Assembly: GCA_031178355.1 (NCBI GenBank)
Contig: JAPSJC010000009.1
Coordinates: 1-61,012, forward strand
Direction of reading: 5' to 3'
Length of the DNA stretch: 61,012 nt
Source: Ureibacillus sp.
GTDB taxonomy: Bacteria; Bacillota; Bacilli; Bacillales_A; Planococcaceae
Shown: positions 33,997 through 42,777 of the stretch, piece by piece
Position numbering within the stretch: the first letter of the stretch is position 1
Layout of the letters: every line of letters starts with the position of its first letter
The notes under the pieces: generated by a model
Seen by the model: only the letters and a program-made list of their open reading frames with translations
The model's database searches: none
What the model was told of the DNA's origin: nothing
Made by a program: the position numbers and the translations under genes

Positions 33997-35334
33997 TCAT
34001 AAGTTGTGTTTTTTAATTTTTTCGTAAAGAGTAGAACGGCTAATACCAAGTTTTTCTGCAATTTTACTTTTGTCTTTTTCAACTTCAAGGTACTCTTGAA
34101 TTACTTGTCCTTCAACATGTAAGAGTATCTCTTCTAAAGTTCCGTTTGTTCGATTGAAACTTTTATGTCGACGTTTGATATGAAGAGGCAAAACATCCTC
34201 AGTAATAATATCCCCACCAACTAGATGCACAATTGCGTGAATTACGTTTTGTAACTCACGTATATTTCCTGGCCAGGTATAATTTTGTAGGATCCACAGT
34301 GCCTTTCTATGAACTTTAATACCACGTCTACCTGTTTCATGACAATATTGCGTTAGAAATGTATGAATTAATTCAGGTAAATCTTCAATTCTTTCACGCA
34401 GGGGAGGGATTTGTATTGTAATAGACTGGATACGATAAAATAAATCCTCCCGAAAAAGTTTGGATTTGACTAATTCTAATAAAGACATATTTGAACTAAT
34501 GATCACTCGAGTATTGATTGCTATTTCATGATCGGTGCCAACAGGTTGAATAGTACTTTCTTGTATTAATTTTAGTAGTTTTGCTTGAATTGTAATTGGC
34601 AATTCATTAACTTCCTCAAAATAAACCGTACCACCTTCAGCAAGCTGTATTCTTCCTTTTTTTAGCGTCGTCCCATCCCAATTACCAAACAATTCATATT
34701 CTAATAATTCTTTAGGGATAGTTGAGCAATCAATTTTAATAAATGGATTTTCTGTACGATCTGAAAGTTGATGTATGCTTTTAGCACAAATTTCCTTACC
34801 CGTCCCAATTTCACCTTCGATTACAATAGGAAGGTCTGTTGGTGCAATCATAGATATGGTTTCTTTTATTTTTCTAATTGAACTAGAGGAACCTACCATA
34901 TCAGATAAACTATAAAATGCACCTTCATAAGATTTTAAGTTTTTACCGATTTTTTCGAGTGTATTCCTTACGTGTGAACTTAACTTCTTCCAGTCATTAA
35001 CATCGCGGAAAATAACACTTCCAAATGCTCCGACAATTTCTCCATCAATGTATAACGGCACTCGGTTTGCTAACATATAATTCCCTTTTATAAATTGAGG
35101 TGCAGCGATGTCCGTTTTACCTCTTTCCATGACAAGATGCATTTCTGAATTTTCAATCACTTCAGTAACTGGTTTACCGATCGCTTCCTCACGTTTTACT
35201 TCAAGGAAATTACAATATTCTTCATTGATATAAAGAATCCGTGCATTACGATCAACTAATACAAACCAAAAAAATGCAGTTTCAAGTATTTGTTCAATAA
35301 CCGGTGTTGATAACTTTCTTATCCAATCCTCCAT
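33997..35334 (-). CDS. PAS / AAA+ / Fis-type HTH regulator lacking the sigma-54 GAFTGA loop
   Basis: A 445-residue protein with the layout of sigma-54 activators: PAS (about residues 15-110), AAA+ (about 145-370) and a C-terminal Fis-like HTH (KIAEKLGISRSTLYEKIKKH). Walker A is GEIGTGKE with Lys180. Walker B is GGTVYFEEV with Glu replacing the usual Asp. The loop that should read GAFTGA is replaced by residues 217-227 (GNWDGTTLKKG), so contact with sigma-54 should be lost. The related E. coli TyrR and similar regulators also lost this motif and act at sigma-70 promoters. It is probably the regulator of the adjacent hydroxybutyrate genes, acting on sigma-A promoters. Confidence 0.85.
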   Translation of the reverse strand: MEDWIRKLSTPVIEQILETAFFWFVLVDRNARILYINEEYCNFLEVKREEAIGKPVTEVIENSEMHLVMERGKTDIAAPQFIKGNYMLANRVPLYIDGEIVGAFGSVIFRDVNDWKKLSSHVRNTLEKIGKNLKSYEGAFYSLSDMVGSSSSIRKIKETISMIAPTDLPIVIEGEIGTGKEICAKSIHQLSDRTENPFIKIDCSTIPKELLEYELFGNWDGTTLKKGRIQLAEGGTVYFEEVNELPITIQAKLLKLIQESTIQPVGTDHEIAINTRVIISSNMSLLELVKSKLFREDLFYRIQSITIQIPPLRERIEDLPELIHTFLTQYCHETGRRGIKVHRKALWILQNYTWPGNIRELQNVIHAIVHLVGGDIITEDVLPLHIKRRHKSFNRTNGTLEEILLHVEGQVIQEYLEVEKDKSKIAEKLGISRSTLYEKIKKHNL

Positions 35335-35461
35335 ATATTCACCCCATCTATTTAAATAGGTAGTTTTTTACTATATTATATGAGTAAGTTGATAGAGAAA
35401 ATGAATAATAGGTTATATAAGAAATGTTAAGTTAATTAGAATAAAAAGAAGGGAACAAAAA

Positions 35462-35496
35462 AGCAGTAGCAAAGGCATTACTTTTGCTACTGCTTT
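35462..35496 (-). terminator. Terminator after the efflux-type MFS gene
   Basis: GCAGTAGCAAA pairs with TTTGCTACTGC (extended by flanking bases). Read on the minus strand it is followed by TTTTTTG. Confidence 0.88.
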
Positions 35497-35498
35497 GA

Positions 35499-36719
35499 TT
35501 ATTTAACTTCGGCATGCATAAGGGAAGGAGCTTTCATACGTGTCCAGCCATATGCTAAAACAAAACAACCAATTAATATAATTGCACCTAATATAAACGG
35601 TGATGGTAAACTCCATTCAAGCAGAACTCCTGCTAAAGCTGGACCAATCATATTACCTAAACTCATATAAGCATTATTCATACCGGCTGCAAATCCTTGA
35701 TCTTTACCAGCCATTTTGGAGATTAATGTGTTTACAGCTGGGCGGATGAAAACGGTAGCAATTTGGAACAAAGTCGCTACTGCTAAGATTGCGAAGTAAC
35801 CATTTACAAAAATCATTAATAACATAGTGATTGCAGCTGCAATTAGATTTATTAAAATGACTTTCATTTCACCAAATCGTTTAAATAATAGGTCAATGAT
35901 GAACATTTGAAGAATAACACCAACAAACCCACCAATTGTAATAACAATTGCAATATCCGTTGGAGTATAATCAAATTTTAAAGTTAAAAACATAGATAAA
36001 GTGGCTTGGAAATTGGCAATCCCAAAACTAAAAGTAAATACGACAATCAGTAAAATAAAGTATGGCGTTTTAACAGAACGTACTAATTGTTGCCATAAAT
36101 TATCCCGATGAGGACGTGCTTTCCCATCCGGTTGTAAATCGCCCTGAATCTTTGGTTGTGGTTTAACATTAGGTAAAATGACCATAGATAGGATCGCAGC
36201 TACTAAAGCTGTCACACCTGATGCATAAAATGGAAAATGTAAATCAACTCCTGCTAAAAAGCCTCCAATTCCTGGCCCTATCATAAAGCCTAGGGAAATA
36301 GCAGCACCTAACATTCCCATTCCTTTACCTCTTTCTTCATCCGTAGTTATATCTGCAACATATGCCATAATCGGAGGCATAATAAATGCTGCTCCTACGC
36401 CTGTTAAGAATCTACCTACGAATAAGACCCAAACTTCAGTTGCTAAGCCAAATATTATTTGGGAGCAACCATAAATAATCAGACCAATAATGACAAAAAT
36501 CTTTCTGCCATATCTGTCCGATAAATCACCTGCAATAGGTGAGAGTAAAAATTGTGCCAAAGCAAAAAAAGCAATTAAAAAACCGAGTATCTGGCCACCA
36601 ACACCAAATATCTCGAGGTACGAAGGTAACACTGGAACTACAATCCCAATACCACCCATAGTAATAAACATGTTAAACATCAAAATCATTAAGGCAAGCT
36701 TTTTTGTTTTTTGAGACAT
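35499..36719 (-). CDS. MFS drug-efflux-type transporter (NorA/Bmr/YkuC-like)
   Basis: A 406-residue 12-TM antiporter of the DHA1 group. Motif A is seen as GDLSDRYGRKIF between TM2 and TM3, and the antiporter motif C region reads GFMIGPGIGGFLAG in TM5. A central hydrophilic loop (about residues 192-212) separates the two halves. The family exports dyes, quinolones and other lipophilic compounds by proton antiport; the actual substrate here is unknown. It ends in a strong terminator and stands alone. A 464-bp gap separates it from divergent ykuV. Confidence 0.8.
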   Translation of the reverse strand: MSQKTKKLALMILMFNMFITMGGIGIVVPVLPSYLEIFGVGGQILGFLIAFFALAQFLLSPIAGDLSDRYGRKIFVIIGLIIYGCSQIIFGLATEVWVLFVGRFLTGVGAAFIMPPIMAYVADITTDEERGKGMGMLGAAISLGFMIGPGIGGFLAGVDLHFPFYASGVTALVAAILSMVILPNVKPQPKIQGDLQPDGKARPHRDNLWQQLVRSVKTPYFILLIVVFTFSFGIANFQATLSMFLTLKFDYTPTDIAIVITIGGFVGVILQMFIIDLLFKRFGEMKVILINLIAAAITMLLMIFVNGYFAILAVATLFQIATVFIRPAVNTLISKMAGKDQGFAAGMNNAYMSLGNMIGPALAGVLLEWSLPSPFILGAIILIGCFVLAYGWTRMKAPSLMHAEVK

Positions 36720-37128
36720 GATCGTTCACCTACCCTTTAGTAATCCCAAAACGAATTTAATAATCAATAGCTTAACATAATATGACATATAGGACTACAA
36801 TTATTAACAATACATAATAAGAATAATTCATCCACATAGAAGCGAATAGACCATATTATACGAATAATTAAGGACATCTTTAATGGAAGAAAAATTCATT
36901 GTATTTTCCTAACCACTCTAAACTGAAATTCTCCAAAAACTTCATAATTAATGCATATGAGAGAGTATACCTGATGCAAATCCTAGCTATACAACAATAA
37001 TTGTAAATAATATAAGGGAACTCGCTCCAATTACTCCAATAGAAATCCGACTTACTACATTGAAATGAATCTTAGAAAATGAGCTATAAGTTGTAAGAAC
37101 CGAATAACAGGAAATTGAATTTATTAGT

Positions 37129-37157
37129 AATATCCCAAATACGGTTTTGGGATATTT
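37129..37157 (+). promoter_or_regulatory. Hairpin immediately upstream of the ykuV ribosome site
   Basis: AATATCCCAAA pairs perfectly with TTTGGGATATT around a 6-base loop, followed by TTCCGTGAATTGAGGAGG. It sits 27 bases before the start codon and could be an attenuator or mRNA-stability hairpin. The rest of the 464-bp gap (36720-37183) is AT-rich and holds only an unconvincing reverse-strand frame and, presumably, two divergent promoters. Confidence 0.5.
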
Positions 37158-37183
37158 TCCGTGAATTGAGGAGGTAATTACAA

Positions 37184-37624
37184 ATGAAGTTAAGGGCACC
37201 TATGCCAGAACTTTACGGAGCTACAACATGGTTAAATAGGGAAGTTAAGCGTGAAGAATTAATCGGAAATAAGCCAACTTTAATACACTTTTGGTCAGTT
37301 AGTTGTTACTTGTGTAAAGAGGAAATGCCTTCAATTCAAAACCTTATACAACGTTATAAAGATTCATTGAACATCTTATCTGTCCATATGCCACTTAAGA
37401 AAGAAGATATGGAATTAACAAAGGTAAAAGAAGTTGCGTCAAGGTTTTATATGAAGCAACCGATTTATGTTGATCATTCTTTATATTTAACAAATTATTT
37501 TAATAATCAATATGTACCGTCATATTATCTTTTTGATAAAACGGGTATTCTACGACATTACCAAACTGGTGGAACAGGTATGAGAATGCTAGAACAACGG
37601 ATTCTTCGTTTGCTAAATGAATAA
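37184..37624 (+). CDS. ykuV: Thiol-disulfide oxidoreductase YkuV
   Basis: A 146-residue thioredoxin-fold protein, same length as and strongly similar to B. subtilis YkuV. The redox motif is CYLC in IHFWSVSCYLCKEEMPS (about residues 36-52), and the cis-Pro is in YVPSYYLFDKTG. There is no signal peptide, so it acts in the cytoplasm. YkuV is a thioredoxin/TlpA-like reductase. GAGGAGG precedes the ATG, and a perfect hairpin lies just upstream of it. Confidence 0.9.
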   Translation: MKLRAPMPELYGATTWLNREVKREELIGNKPTLIHFWSVSCYLCKEEMPSIQNLIQRYKDSLNILSVHMPLKKEDMELTKVKEVASRFYMKQPIYVDHSLYLTNYFNNQYVPSYYLFDKTGILRHYQTGGTGMRMLEQRILRLLNE

Positions 37625-37646
37625 ATTTGAATAGGTAAAATTTTTT

Positions 37647-37688
37647 AGAAACACAAGAGCTAACATGCTTTTGTGTTTCTTTCTTTAT
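37647..37688 (+). terminator. Terminator after ykuV
   Basis: AGAAACACAA pairs perfectly with TTGTGTTTCT, followed by TTCTTTATTCTT. Confidence 0.82.
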
Positions 37689-37786
37689 TCTTATTACTTA
37701 AAGTAATAAATACTATCGAAAATTAGTTGTACAAGTTATATCGAATTTCCAATATAATCAAGTTAATTTATTAAGGGGGAATTTGT

Positions 37787-38560
37787 ATGACTGGAAAAGA
37801 ATTGAAAAATTATTGGAATCCATATCTATATGATCAAAGCCATTCATTTGTATCGGAGTATGGTAAGAGTTTAATTGAATTCCTTAATCCAAAAGAAGGG
37901 GAAAGAATTCTAGATTTAGGATGTGGAACAGGTGATTTGACGATGAAGTTAGCAGAACTTGGAGCAACTGTCATCGGTATCGATCAATCTGAAAACATGA
38001 TCTTACAAGCTCAGAACAAATACCCTGACATCAAATTCGATATTCAAGACGCAACGGATTTACAATTTGAAGACATGTTTGATGGGGTATTTTCAAATGC
38101 CACACTTCATTGGGTAAAACCTCCTAAAAAAGCATTAGAATGTATTTATACAGGTTTAAAAACAGGTGGACGCTTTGTTGCGGAATTTGGTGGTAAAGGG
38201 AATGTACAAACAATCACAAGTGAAATTATCAAAGAAATTAAAAAAGAGAATATTGAATTTTCCTATAGTAATTTCCCTTGGTACTACCCTAGTATTGGTG
38301 ATTATACTACTTTAATGGAAAGTGTAGGTTTTCGTGTTACCTTCGCTCAACATTATGATAGACCAACTCCATTAGATGGTGAGGAAGGACTGAAGAATTG
38401 GATTAGGATGTTTGGTAATCAGTTATTTGAAGGAATTAATGAAAGGCAAAAAGAAGAAATTATTTCCCGAGTTGAAGCATCGTTAAAACCAGTGTTATTT
38501 GATGGTGAGAAATGGTTAGCGGACTATAAACGAATACGCGTAATAGGTATAAAAGAATAA
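37787..38560 (+). CDS. Class I SAM-dependent methyltransferase
   Basis: A 257-residue methyltransferase. SAM motif I is ILDLGCGTGDLTMKLAELGA (residues 41-60), motif II is VIGIDQSENMI, and FDGVFSNATLHWVKPPKKAL corresponds to the post-II/III region. It resembles trans-aconitate/malonyl-ACP-type small-molecule methyltransferases in layout, but the acceptor is unknown. AAGGGGGAA precedes the ATG. A peptidase fragment begins only 16 bp after its stop. Confidence 0.83.
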   Translation: MTGKELKNYWNPYLYDQSHSFVSEYGKSLIEFLNPKEGERILDLGCGTGDLTMKLAELGATVIGIDQSENMILQAQNKYPDIKFDIQDATDLQFEDMFDGVFSNATLHWVKPPKKALECIYTGLKTGGRFVAEFGGKGNVQTITSEIIKEIKKENIEFSYSNFPWYYPSIGDYTTLMESVGFRVTFAQHYDRPTPLDGEEGLKNWIRMFGNQLFEGINERQKEEIISRVEASLKPVLFDGEKWLADYKRIRVIGIKE

Positions 38561-38576
38561 AAAAAGAGGTCATAGA

Positions 38577-38663
38577 ATGAAACAAATTATTGCACTAGGT
38601 GGGGGAGGCTTCTCAATGGAGCCGGATAATCTTGTACTTGAACAATATATATTAGGAATATAA
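38577..38663 (+). pseudogene. Truncated peptidase S51 (dipeptidase E-like) gene, N-terminal fragment
   Basis: An AAAGAGGT site and ATG open a 28-codon frame whose residues MKQIIALGGGGFSMEPDN match the very characteristic N-terminus of peptidase S51 family proteins such as B. subtilis YgaJ (normally over 200 residues). It stops at 38663. The catalytic GGGN/Ser region that follows in the family is absent, and ktrC starts 80 bp later. It is best read as the remains of a gene lost by deletion. Confidence 0.65.
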
Positions 38664-38745
38664 CTCTCAAAAATCTGATTTTTTACAAACGAGAGGCAGT
38701 GAGTTAAAATGGCAAGAGTACTACTTCTTAGCACGGAGGTTAATG

Positions 38746-39405
38746 ATGAAAAAAGAATTTGTAGTCATCGGATTAGGACGGTTTGGTGGTAGCATTGTTC
38801 GTGAGCTAATCCGTTTAGGTGCTGATGTCATGGCAATTGATGCTCACTCTGAACGTGTTGATGCATATGCAAAGATTGCAACTCAAGCAATTATTGCAGA
38901 TTCAACGGATGAAGAAGTCATTAAATCGTTAGGTATACGGAATTTTGAACACGTTATTGTAGCAATTGGTGAGAATATACAAGCGAGTATCCTCACAACA
39001 TTAATATTAAAAGAACTTGGTGTGCCAAACGTAACGGTTAAAGCGCAAAATGATTATCACGCAAAAGTGTTGAAAAAAATAGGTGCAGACCAGATTATTC
39101 ACCCTGAAAGAGATATGGGAAATCGAATTGCTAATAATTTAATGTCAAGTAATGTACTTGATTATTTAGAGTTGTCTGATGAGCATTCCATTATGGAAAT
39201 AAAAGCGAATGATCGAATAGCAGGCTATTCTATAAAAGACTTAGATATTCGGGCAAATTACGGGATTAATATTGTCGGAATAAAAAGGGATGAATCTATT
39301 ATCATTTCGCCTAATGCGGATCAAAAAATATTAATAGGTGATATATTGCTTGTAATTGGGGCAGTTGTAGACATTAATCGTTTTGTGAAAAAAGCAATGG
39401 GGTAA
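38746..39405 (+). CDS. ktrC: Ktr potassium uptake system regulatory subunit KtrC
   Basis: A 219-residue RCK protein. The RCK_N Rossmann motif is VIGLGRFGGSIVREL (residues 6-20), and IQASILTTLILKELGV and HPERDMGNRIANNL are conserved with B. subtilis KtrC. The C-terminal RCK_C domain (about 135-219) is the c-di-AMP binding part in the family. KtrC forms a cytoplasmic ring that gates KtrD or KtrB channels. An ATG one codon earlier is less well spaced from GGAGG. It is convergent with rnjA, as in B. subtilis, sharing a terminator. Confidence 0.93.
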   Translation: MKKEFVVIGLGRFGGSIVRELIRLGADVMAIDAHSERVDAYAKIATQAIIADSTDEEVIKSLGIRNFEHVIVAIGENIQASILTTLILKELGVPNVTVKAQNDYHAKVLKKIGADQIIHPERDMGNRIANNLMSSNVLDYLELSDEHSIMEIKANDRIAGYSIKDLDIRANYGINIVGIKRDESIIISPNADQKILIGDILLVIGAVVDINRFVKKAMG

Positions 39406-39426
39406 TGAAACTTTTTCAAAATTAAA

Positions 39427-39474
39427 AAGGGTTGTATACAAGATGTGGTTATCTTATATACAACTCTTTTTTAA
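39427..39474. terminator. Bidirectional terminator between ktrC and rnjA
   Basis: GGGTTGTATA-CAAGAT pairs with ATCTTA-TATACAACTC over about 15 positions, with A-runs before and T-runs after. Confidence 0.85.
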
Positions 39475-41142
39475 TTAAACTTCCATAATGATTGGTAAAA
39501 TCATTGGTCGTCGTTTTGTTTTTTCAAATAAATAAGGACCTAAAACGTCGTTTATTTCATTTTTCAGTTCAGTCCACTGAGTTGATTTTTCTTGAATCAT
39601 TCCATTTAAATGAATGGATAACATTTTTTGTGCTTCACTAATCATTGTACCTGATTCACGCATATATACGAATCCTCGTGAAATAATATCAGGTCCTGCA
39701 ACAACTTTTTGTTTTTTCATATCAACACTAACAACGACGATTACTAAGCCTTCCTCAGAAAGGATACGACGGTCTCTTAAGACAATATTTCCAATATCTC
39801 CAATACCACTTCCGTCAATATAAACATCTCCAGAAGGTAGGCGACCAGCTACATGTGCATCGTTTGGACTTAATGCAAGTACGTCACCATTTTCCATGAC
39901 AAAAGTATTTTCTACAGGAACGTCACAGTCAACGGCTAAGTGAGTATGCATTTTTAGCATGCGATATTCACCATGTATTGGCATGAAATATTTCGGTTTA
40001 ATTAATCGAAGCATTAGCTTTTGTTCTTCTTGAGAACCGTGACCAGAAGTATGGATATTATTTAAAGAACCATGAATAACTTCTGCACCGGCTCTGAACA
40101 ATAAGTTGATAATTTTATTTACACTTGTTGTATTACCAGGAATTGGTGAAGAAGAAAATACAACTGTATCTCCTGGCTGAATTTGGATTTGTCTATGTGT
40201 ACCATTTGCAATACGTGAAAGAGCAGCCATAGGTTCTCCTTGAGAGCCTGTACATAAAATCATAACTTCATTAGCAGGAAGTCGATTGATTGCCTGTGCA
40301 TCTACAAATGTTTCTTTAGGAGCTGTAATGTAACCAAGTTCACGGCCAATTGTAATAGCGTTATCCATTGAACGACCAAAAACAGCGATTTTACGTCCGT
40401 ATTGTGCAGCAGCATCAGTTACTTGTTGTAATCGATGGATATTTGAAGCGAAAGTAGCAAAAATAATACGTCCTTCTACTTTTCTAAAAATATCATGGAT
40501 ACTTTCTCCAACTTTTCTTTCAGACATTGTGAAATTCGGAACTTCTGCATTCGTACTATCAGATAGTAAACATAGCACACCATCGCGACCGATTTCCGCC
40601 ATTTTTGTTATATTTGCTGGCTCGCCAACCGGTGTAAAATCAAACTTAAAGTCCCCTGTATGAACAATGTTCCCAGGTGGTGTTTTAACTACAATCCCGA
40701 AAGCATCTGGAATACTATGTGTAGTACGGAAAAAGCTCACAGATGTTTTGCGGAATTTAATAATGTCTTCTTCTTTAATTTCGATTAATTTCGTGGAACG
40801 TAGTAATCCATGTTCTTCTAACTTATTGCGTAATAGACCTAATGCTAATTTACCGCCATAAACAGGAATATTCACTTGACGCAATAAATAAGGAATGCCC
40901 CCAATATGATCTTCGTGACCATGGGTAATGAATAGACCTTTAATTTTGTCTGCATTACGTACTAAATAAGTGTAATCTGGTATTACGTAATCAATTCCCA
41001 ACAGATCATCCTCTGGAAATTTAATACCAGCATCAATTACGATAATTTCGTCTTGGAATTGAACTGCATATGTGTTTTTACCAATTTCGCCCAGTCCGCC
41101 AAGCGCGAAAACGGCTGCTTGATCATTTTTTACAAATTTCAT
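39475..41142 (-). CDS. rnjA: Ribonuclease J1
   Basis: A 555-residue metallo-beta-lactamase/beta-CASP nuclease, with both 5'-to-3' exo- and endonuclease activity in mRNA decay and rRNA maturation. The metal motif HGHEDHIGG is near residue 74 and HTGDFKFD near residue 163. The beta-CASP motifs include [19 protein letters not shown] and SSSPIPGN, with HTSGHG near residue 368. The length is identical to the family norm. It follows rpoY with 5 bp spacing, the arrangement conserved across Bacillales. Confidence 0.97.
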   Translation of the reverse strand: MKFVKNDQAAVFALGGLGEIGKNTYAVQFQDEIIVIDAGIKFPEDDLLGIDYVIPDYTYLVRNADKIKGLFITHGHEDHIGGIPYLLRQVNIPVYGGKLALGLLRNKLEEHGLLRSTKLIEIKEEDIIKFRKTSVSFFRTTHSIPDAFGIVVKTPPGNIVHTGDFKFDFTPVGEPANITKMAEIGRDGVLCLLSDSTNAEVPNFTMSERKVGESIHDIFRKVEGRIIFATFASNIHRLQQVTDAAAQYGRKIAVFGRSMDNAITIGRELGYITAPKETFVDAQAINRLPANEVMILCTGSQGEPMAALSRIANGTHRQIQIQPGDTVVFSSSPIPGNTTSVNKIINLLFRAGAEVIHGSLNNIHTSGHGSQEEQKLMLRLIKPKYFMPIHGEYRMLKMHTHLAVDCDVPVENTFVMENGDVLALSPNDAHVAGRLPSGDVYIDGSGIGDIGNIVLRDRRILSEEGLVIVVVSVDMKKQKVVAGPDIISRGFVYMRESGTMISEAQKMLSIHLNGMIQEKSTQWTELKNEINDVLGPYLFEKTKRRPMILPIIMEV

Positions 41143-41147
41143 GTTAA

Positions 41148-41357
41148 TTAAGCATTCTCCAATCGGAAATTAGGGCTATTTTTTTCATAATCTAAATAAT
41201 TACCCTCTAATAATTGAATGTATTCAATATTGTAGTTACGGTCTTTTAAATATTGGCGTACTTCTCGTTCCGAAGAAGCTTCTAAATAAAGACTTTTTGT
41301 GTTTTCGCGGACTGGTACTTCGTGTGCATTTTCTTGAAAATAAACTTTGTAAATCAT
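41148..41357 (-). CDS. rpoY: RNA polymerase epsilon subunit (RpoY/YkzG)
   Basis: A 69-residue protein of the RpoY family (formerly DUF1447), the small epsilon subunit of RNA polymerase in Firmicutes. Characteristic segments are [10 protein letters not shown] at the start and [26 protein letters not shown] precedes the ATG. It is immediately upstream of rnjA, the usual operon. Confidence 0.95.
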   Translation of the reverse strand: MIYKVYFQENAHEVPVRENTKSLYLEASSEREVRQYLKDRNYNIEYIQLLEGNYLDYEKNSPNFRLENA

Positions 41358-41640
41358 ATTCTCTCTCCTTTAATACGAACATTTTGCATTTTTCACTCAC
41401 TGTTATAAATGTGAATCTAACTAATTCAAATTAGTTGAACGTTACTTTTCAAAACAATCTGTACAAGTTGCAGATTCACTAATTATATAACTTTGTTGAG
41501 ATTTCGGTTAATTTTTACAAAATCTTATAAGAACAATATACAACAATTTAGTATGATAAAAATGTTGGGAAATCTTCTAAACAAAGTTAAAAATAAAATG
41601 CATTTCCTTTATATTATCATGTGACTGATTTAAAATAAAG

Positions 41641-41666
41641 AAAAGCCCTTCTAATAGAAGGGCTTA
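41641..41666 (-). terminator. Terminator of the small cationic peptide gene
   Basis: AAGCCCTTCT pairs perfectly with AGAAGGGCTT around AAT. Read on the minus strand it is followed by TTTTCTTTATTTT and overlaps the peptide's stop codon. Confidence 0.85.
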
Positions 41667-41735
41667 AGCGATAGATTTTTTTCCGAGGATGCCATTTAAT
41701 CGTTTCAAAATTCTCTTTTTGAGTCGTTTTAACAT
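41664..41735 (-). CDS. 23-residue cationic amphipathic peptide, undescribed
   Basis: A complete short gene: ATG at 41735 with AGGGAG nine bases before it, 23 codons, and a stop inside the stem of a terminator. The peptide starts MLKRLKKRILKRL and ends GKKSIA. It has nine Lys/Arg and no Asp/Glu. Hydrophobic residues at 2, 5, 9, 10, 13, 16 and 17 line one face of an ideal helix, so an amphipathic membrane- or nucleic-acid-binding helix is expected. It could resemble SpoVM-like membrane-curvature peptides, cationic antimicrobial or signalling peptides, or leaderless bacteriocin-like molecules, but it matches none that I know. It lies between rpoY and ykrA. Confidence 0.6.
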   Translation of the reverse strand: MLKRLKKRILKRLNGILGKKSIA

Positions 41736-41756
41736 GGCACATCACTCCCTATATTC

Positions 41757-41785
41757 ATTATATTGGAGACGTATTTATACGTAAA
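41757..41785 (-). promoter_or_regulatory. Sigma-A promoter of the small peptide gene
   Basis: On the minus strand TTTACG (41785-41780), 17 bases and a perfect TATAAT (41762-41757). The expected start near 41750 leaves a leader of only about 15 nt holding just the ribosome site. A 14-bp palindrome, ACGTATTTATACGT (41769-41782), overlaps the -35 and spacer and could be an operator. Confidence 0.65.
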
Positions 41786-41829
41786 GTGTTTTTCGTTTGC
41801 TTTTAATTATACATGGAAAGGATTAGGCT

Positions 41830-42600
41830 ATGACTAAAATATTGTTTTTTGATATAGATGGTACGCTATATAACAGTGAGAAGAAAATACCCCAATCTTC
41901 AAAAGAGGCTATTTTACAAGCGAGGGCTAATGGTTATGAGATTGCTATAGCAACAGGTCGTGCACCGTTTATGATCCAACAGGTAATAGAGGAACTAGAA
42001 ATTGATACATACGTTACATTTAATGGTCAATATGTTGTATTTAAAGGTGAAGTGATATTTACAGACGGTGTACCAAAACATCAGCTCTCGGAAATTATTC
42101 ATTTTGGTCACGAAAGAAATCATCCAGTTGTATTTATTGATGATAAAAAAATGATTGCATCTGTTGAAGAAGACTCTTTTATACTAGAAAGCCTTCATAC
42201 GTTAAAGCATCCATACCCTGTTATAGATCCTTTATTCTATGAGGAAAACAATGTATATCAAACATTAATCTTTATGGAAGAAAATGATGAACCACTTTAT
42301 GTTGAACGATTCCCTGAAGTCAAATTTGTGCGTTGGCATCCATATTCTTGCGATATTCTTCCTAAAGATGGTTCAAAGGCGAGAGGAATACAAAAGCTTC
42401 TCCAAAAAATGAACATACCAATATCAAATGTTTATGCATTTGGCGATGGGTTGAACGATATTGAAATGTTACAAGCGGTAGGTGTAGGTGTTGCAATGGG
42501 AAATGCACATGAAAAAACAAAAGCCGTTGCGGATGTGATTGCTGATCATGTAGATGAAGATGGTCTTGCAAAAATATTAAAAGATTTAAAAATAATTTAA
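41830..42600 (+). CDS. ykrA: Cof-type HAD superfamily phosphatase (YkrA)
   Basis: A 256-residue Cof/HAD-IIB hydrolase. Motif I is FFDIDGTLYNS (residues 6-16), motif II is ATGRAPF, and motif III/IV is KDGSKARGI plus FGDGLNDIEML near residue 207. Such enzymes dephosphorylate sugar phosphates, nucleotides or cofactors such as FMN. The position beside rpoY-rnjA and def is that of ykrA in B. subtilis. GGAAAGGATTAGG provides the ribosome site. Confidence 0.9.
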   Translation: MTKILFFDIDGTLYNSEKKIPQSSKEAILQARANGYEIAIATGRAPFMIQQVIEELEIDTYVTFNGQYVVFKGEVIFTDGVPKHQLSEIIHFGHERNHPVVFIDDKKMIASVEEDSFILESLHTLKHPYPVIDPLFYEENNVYQTLIFMEENDEPLYVERFPEVKFVRWHPYSCDILPKDGSKARGIQKLLQKMNIPISNVYAFGDGLNDIEMLQAVGVGVAMGNAHEKTKAVADVIADHVDEDGLAKILKDLKII

Positions 42601-42619
42601 TTATACTTATATTATAAGC

Positions 42620-42653
42620 AAGGAGATGCCTTTTACTTGGGCATCTCCTTTAA
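42620..42653. terminator. Terminator hairpin 1 between ykrA and def
   Basis: AAGGAGATGCC pairs perfectly with GGCATCTCCTT around TTTTACTTG, T-rich after on both strands. It is closely similar to a second hairpin at 42778. Confidence 0.85.
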
Positions 42654-42777
42654 TTACTTTTATCACAGATAAGTTTGCAATTATATGTGGAGTGATATAC
42701 CATCTCTCGAGCACAATTTTGACGCGCTTATTAAAATTATCTCGACACTACATTACCGCGAGAATTCTATATATTAG

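Noticed and set aside
36987-37199. 70-codon reverse frame with a hydrophobic C-terminus
   Set aside because: It starts inside ykuV, covers ykuV's ribosome site and hairpin, and has no ribosome site of its own.
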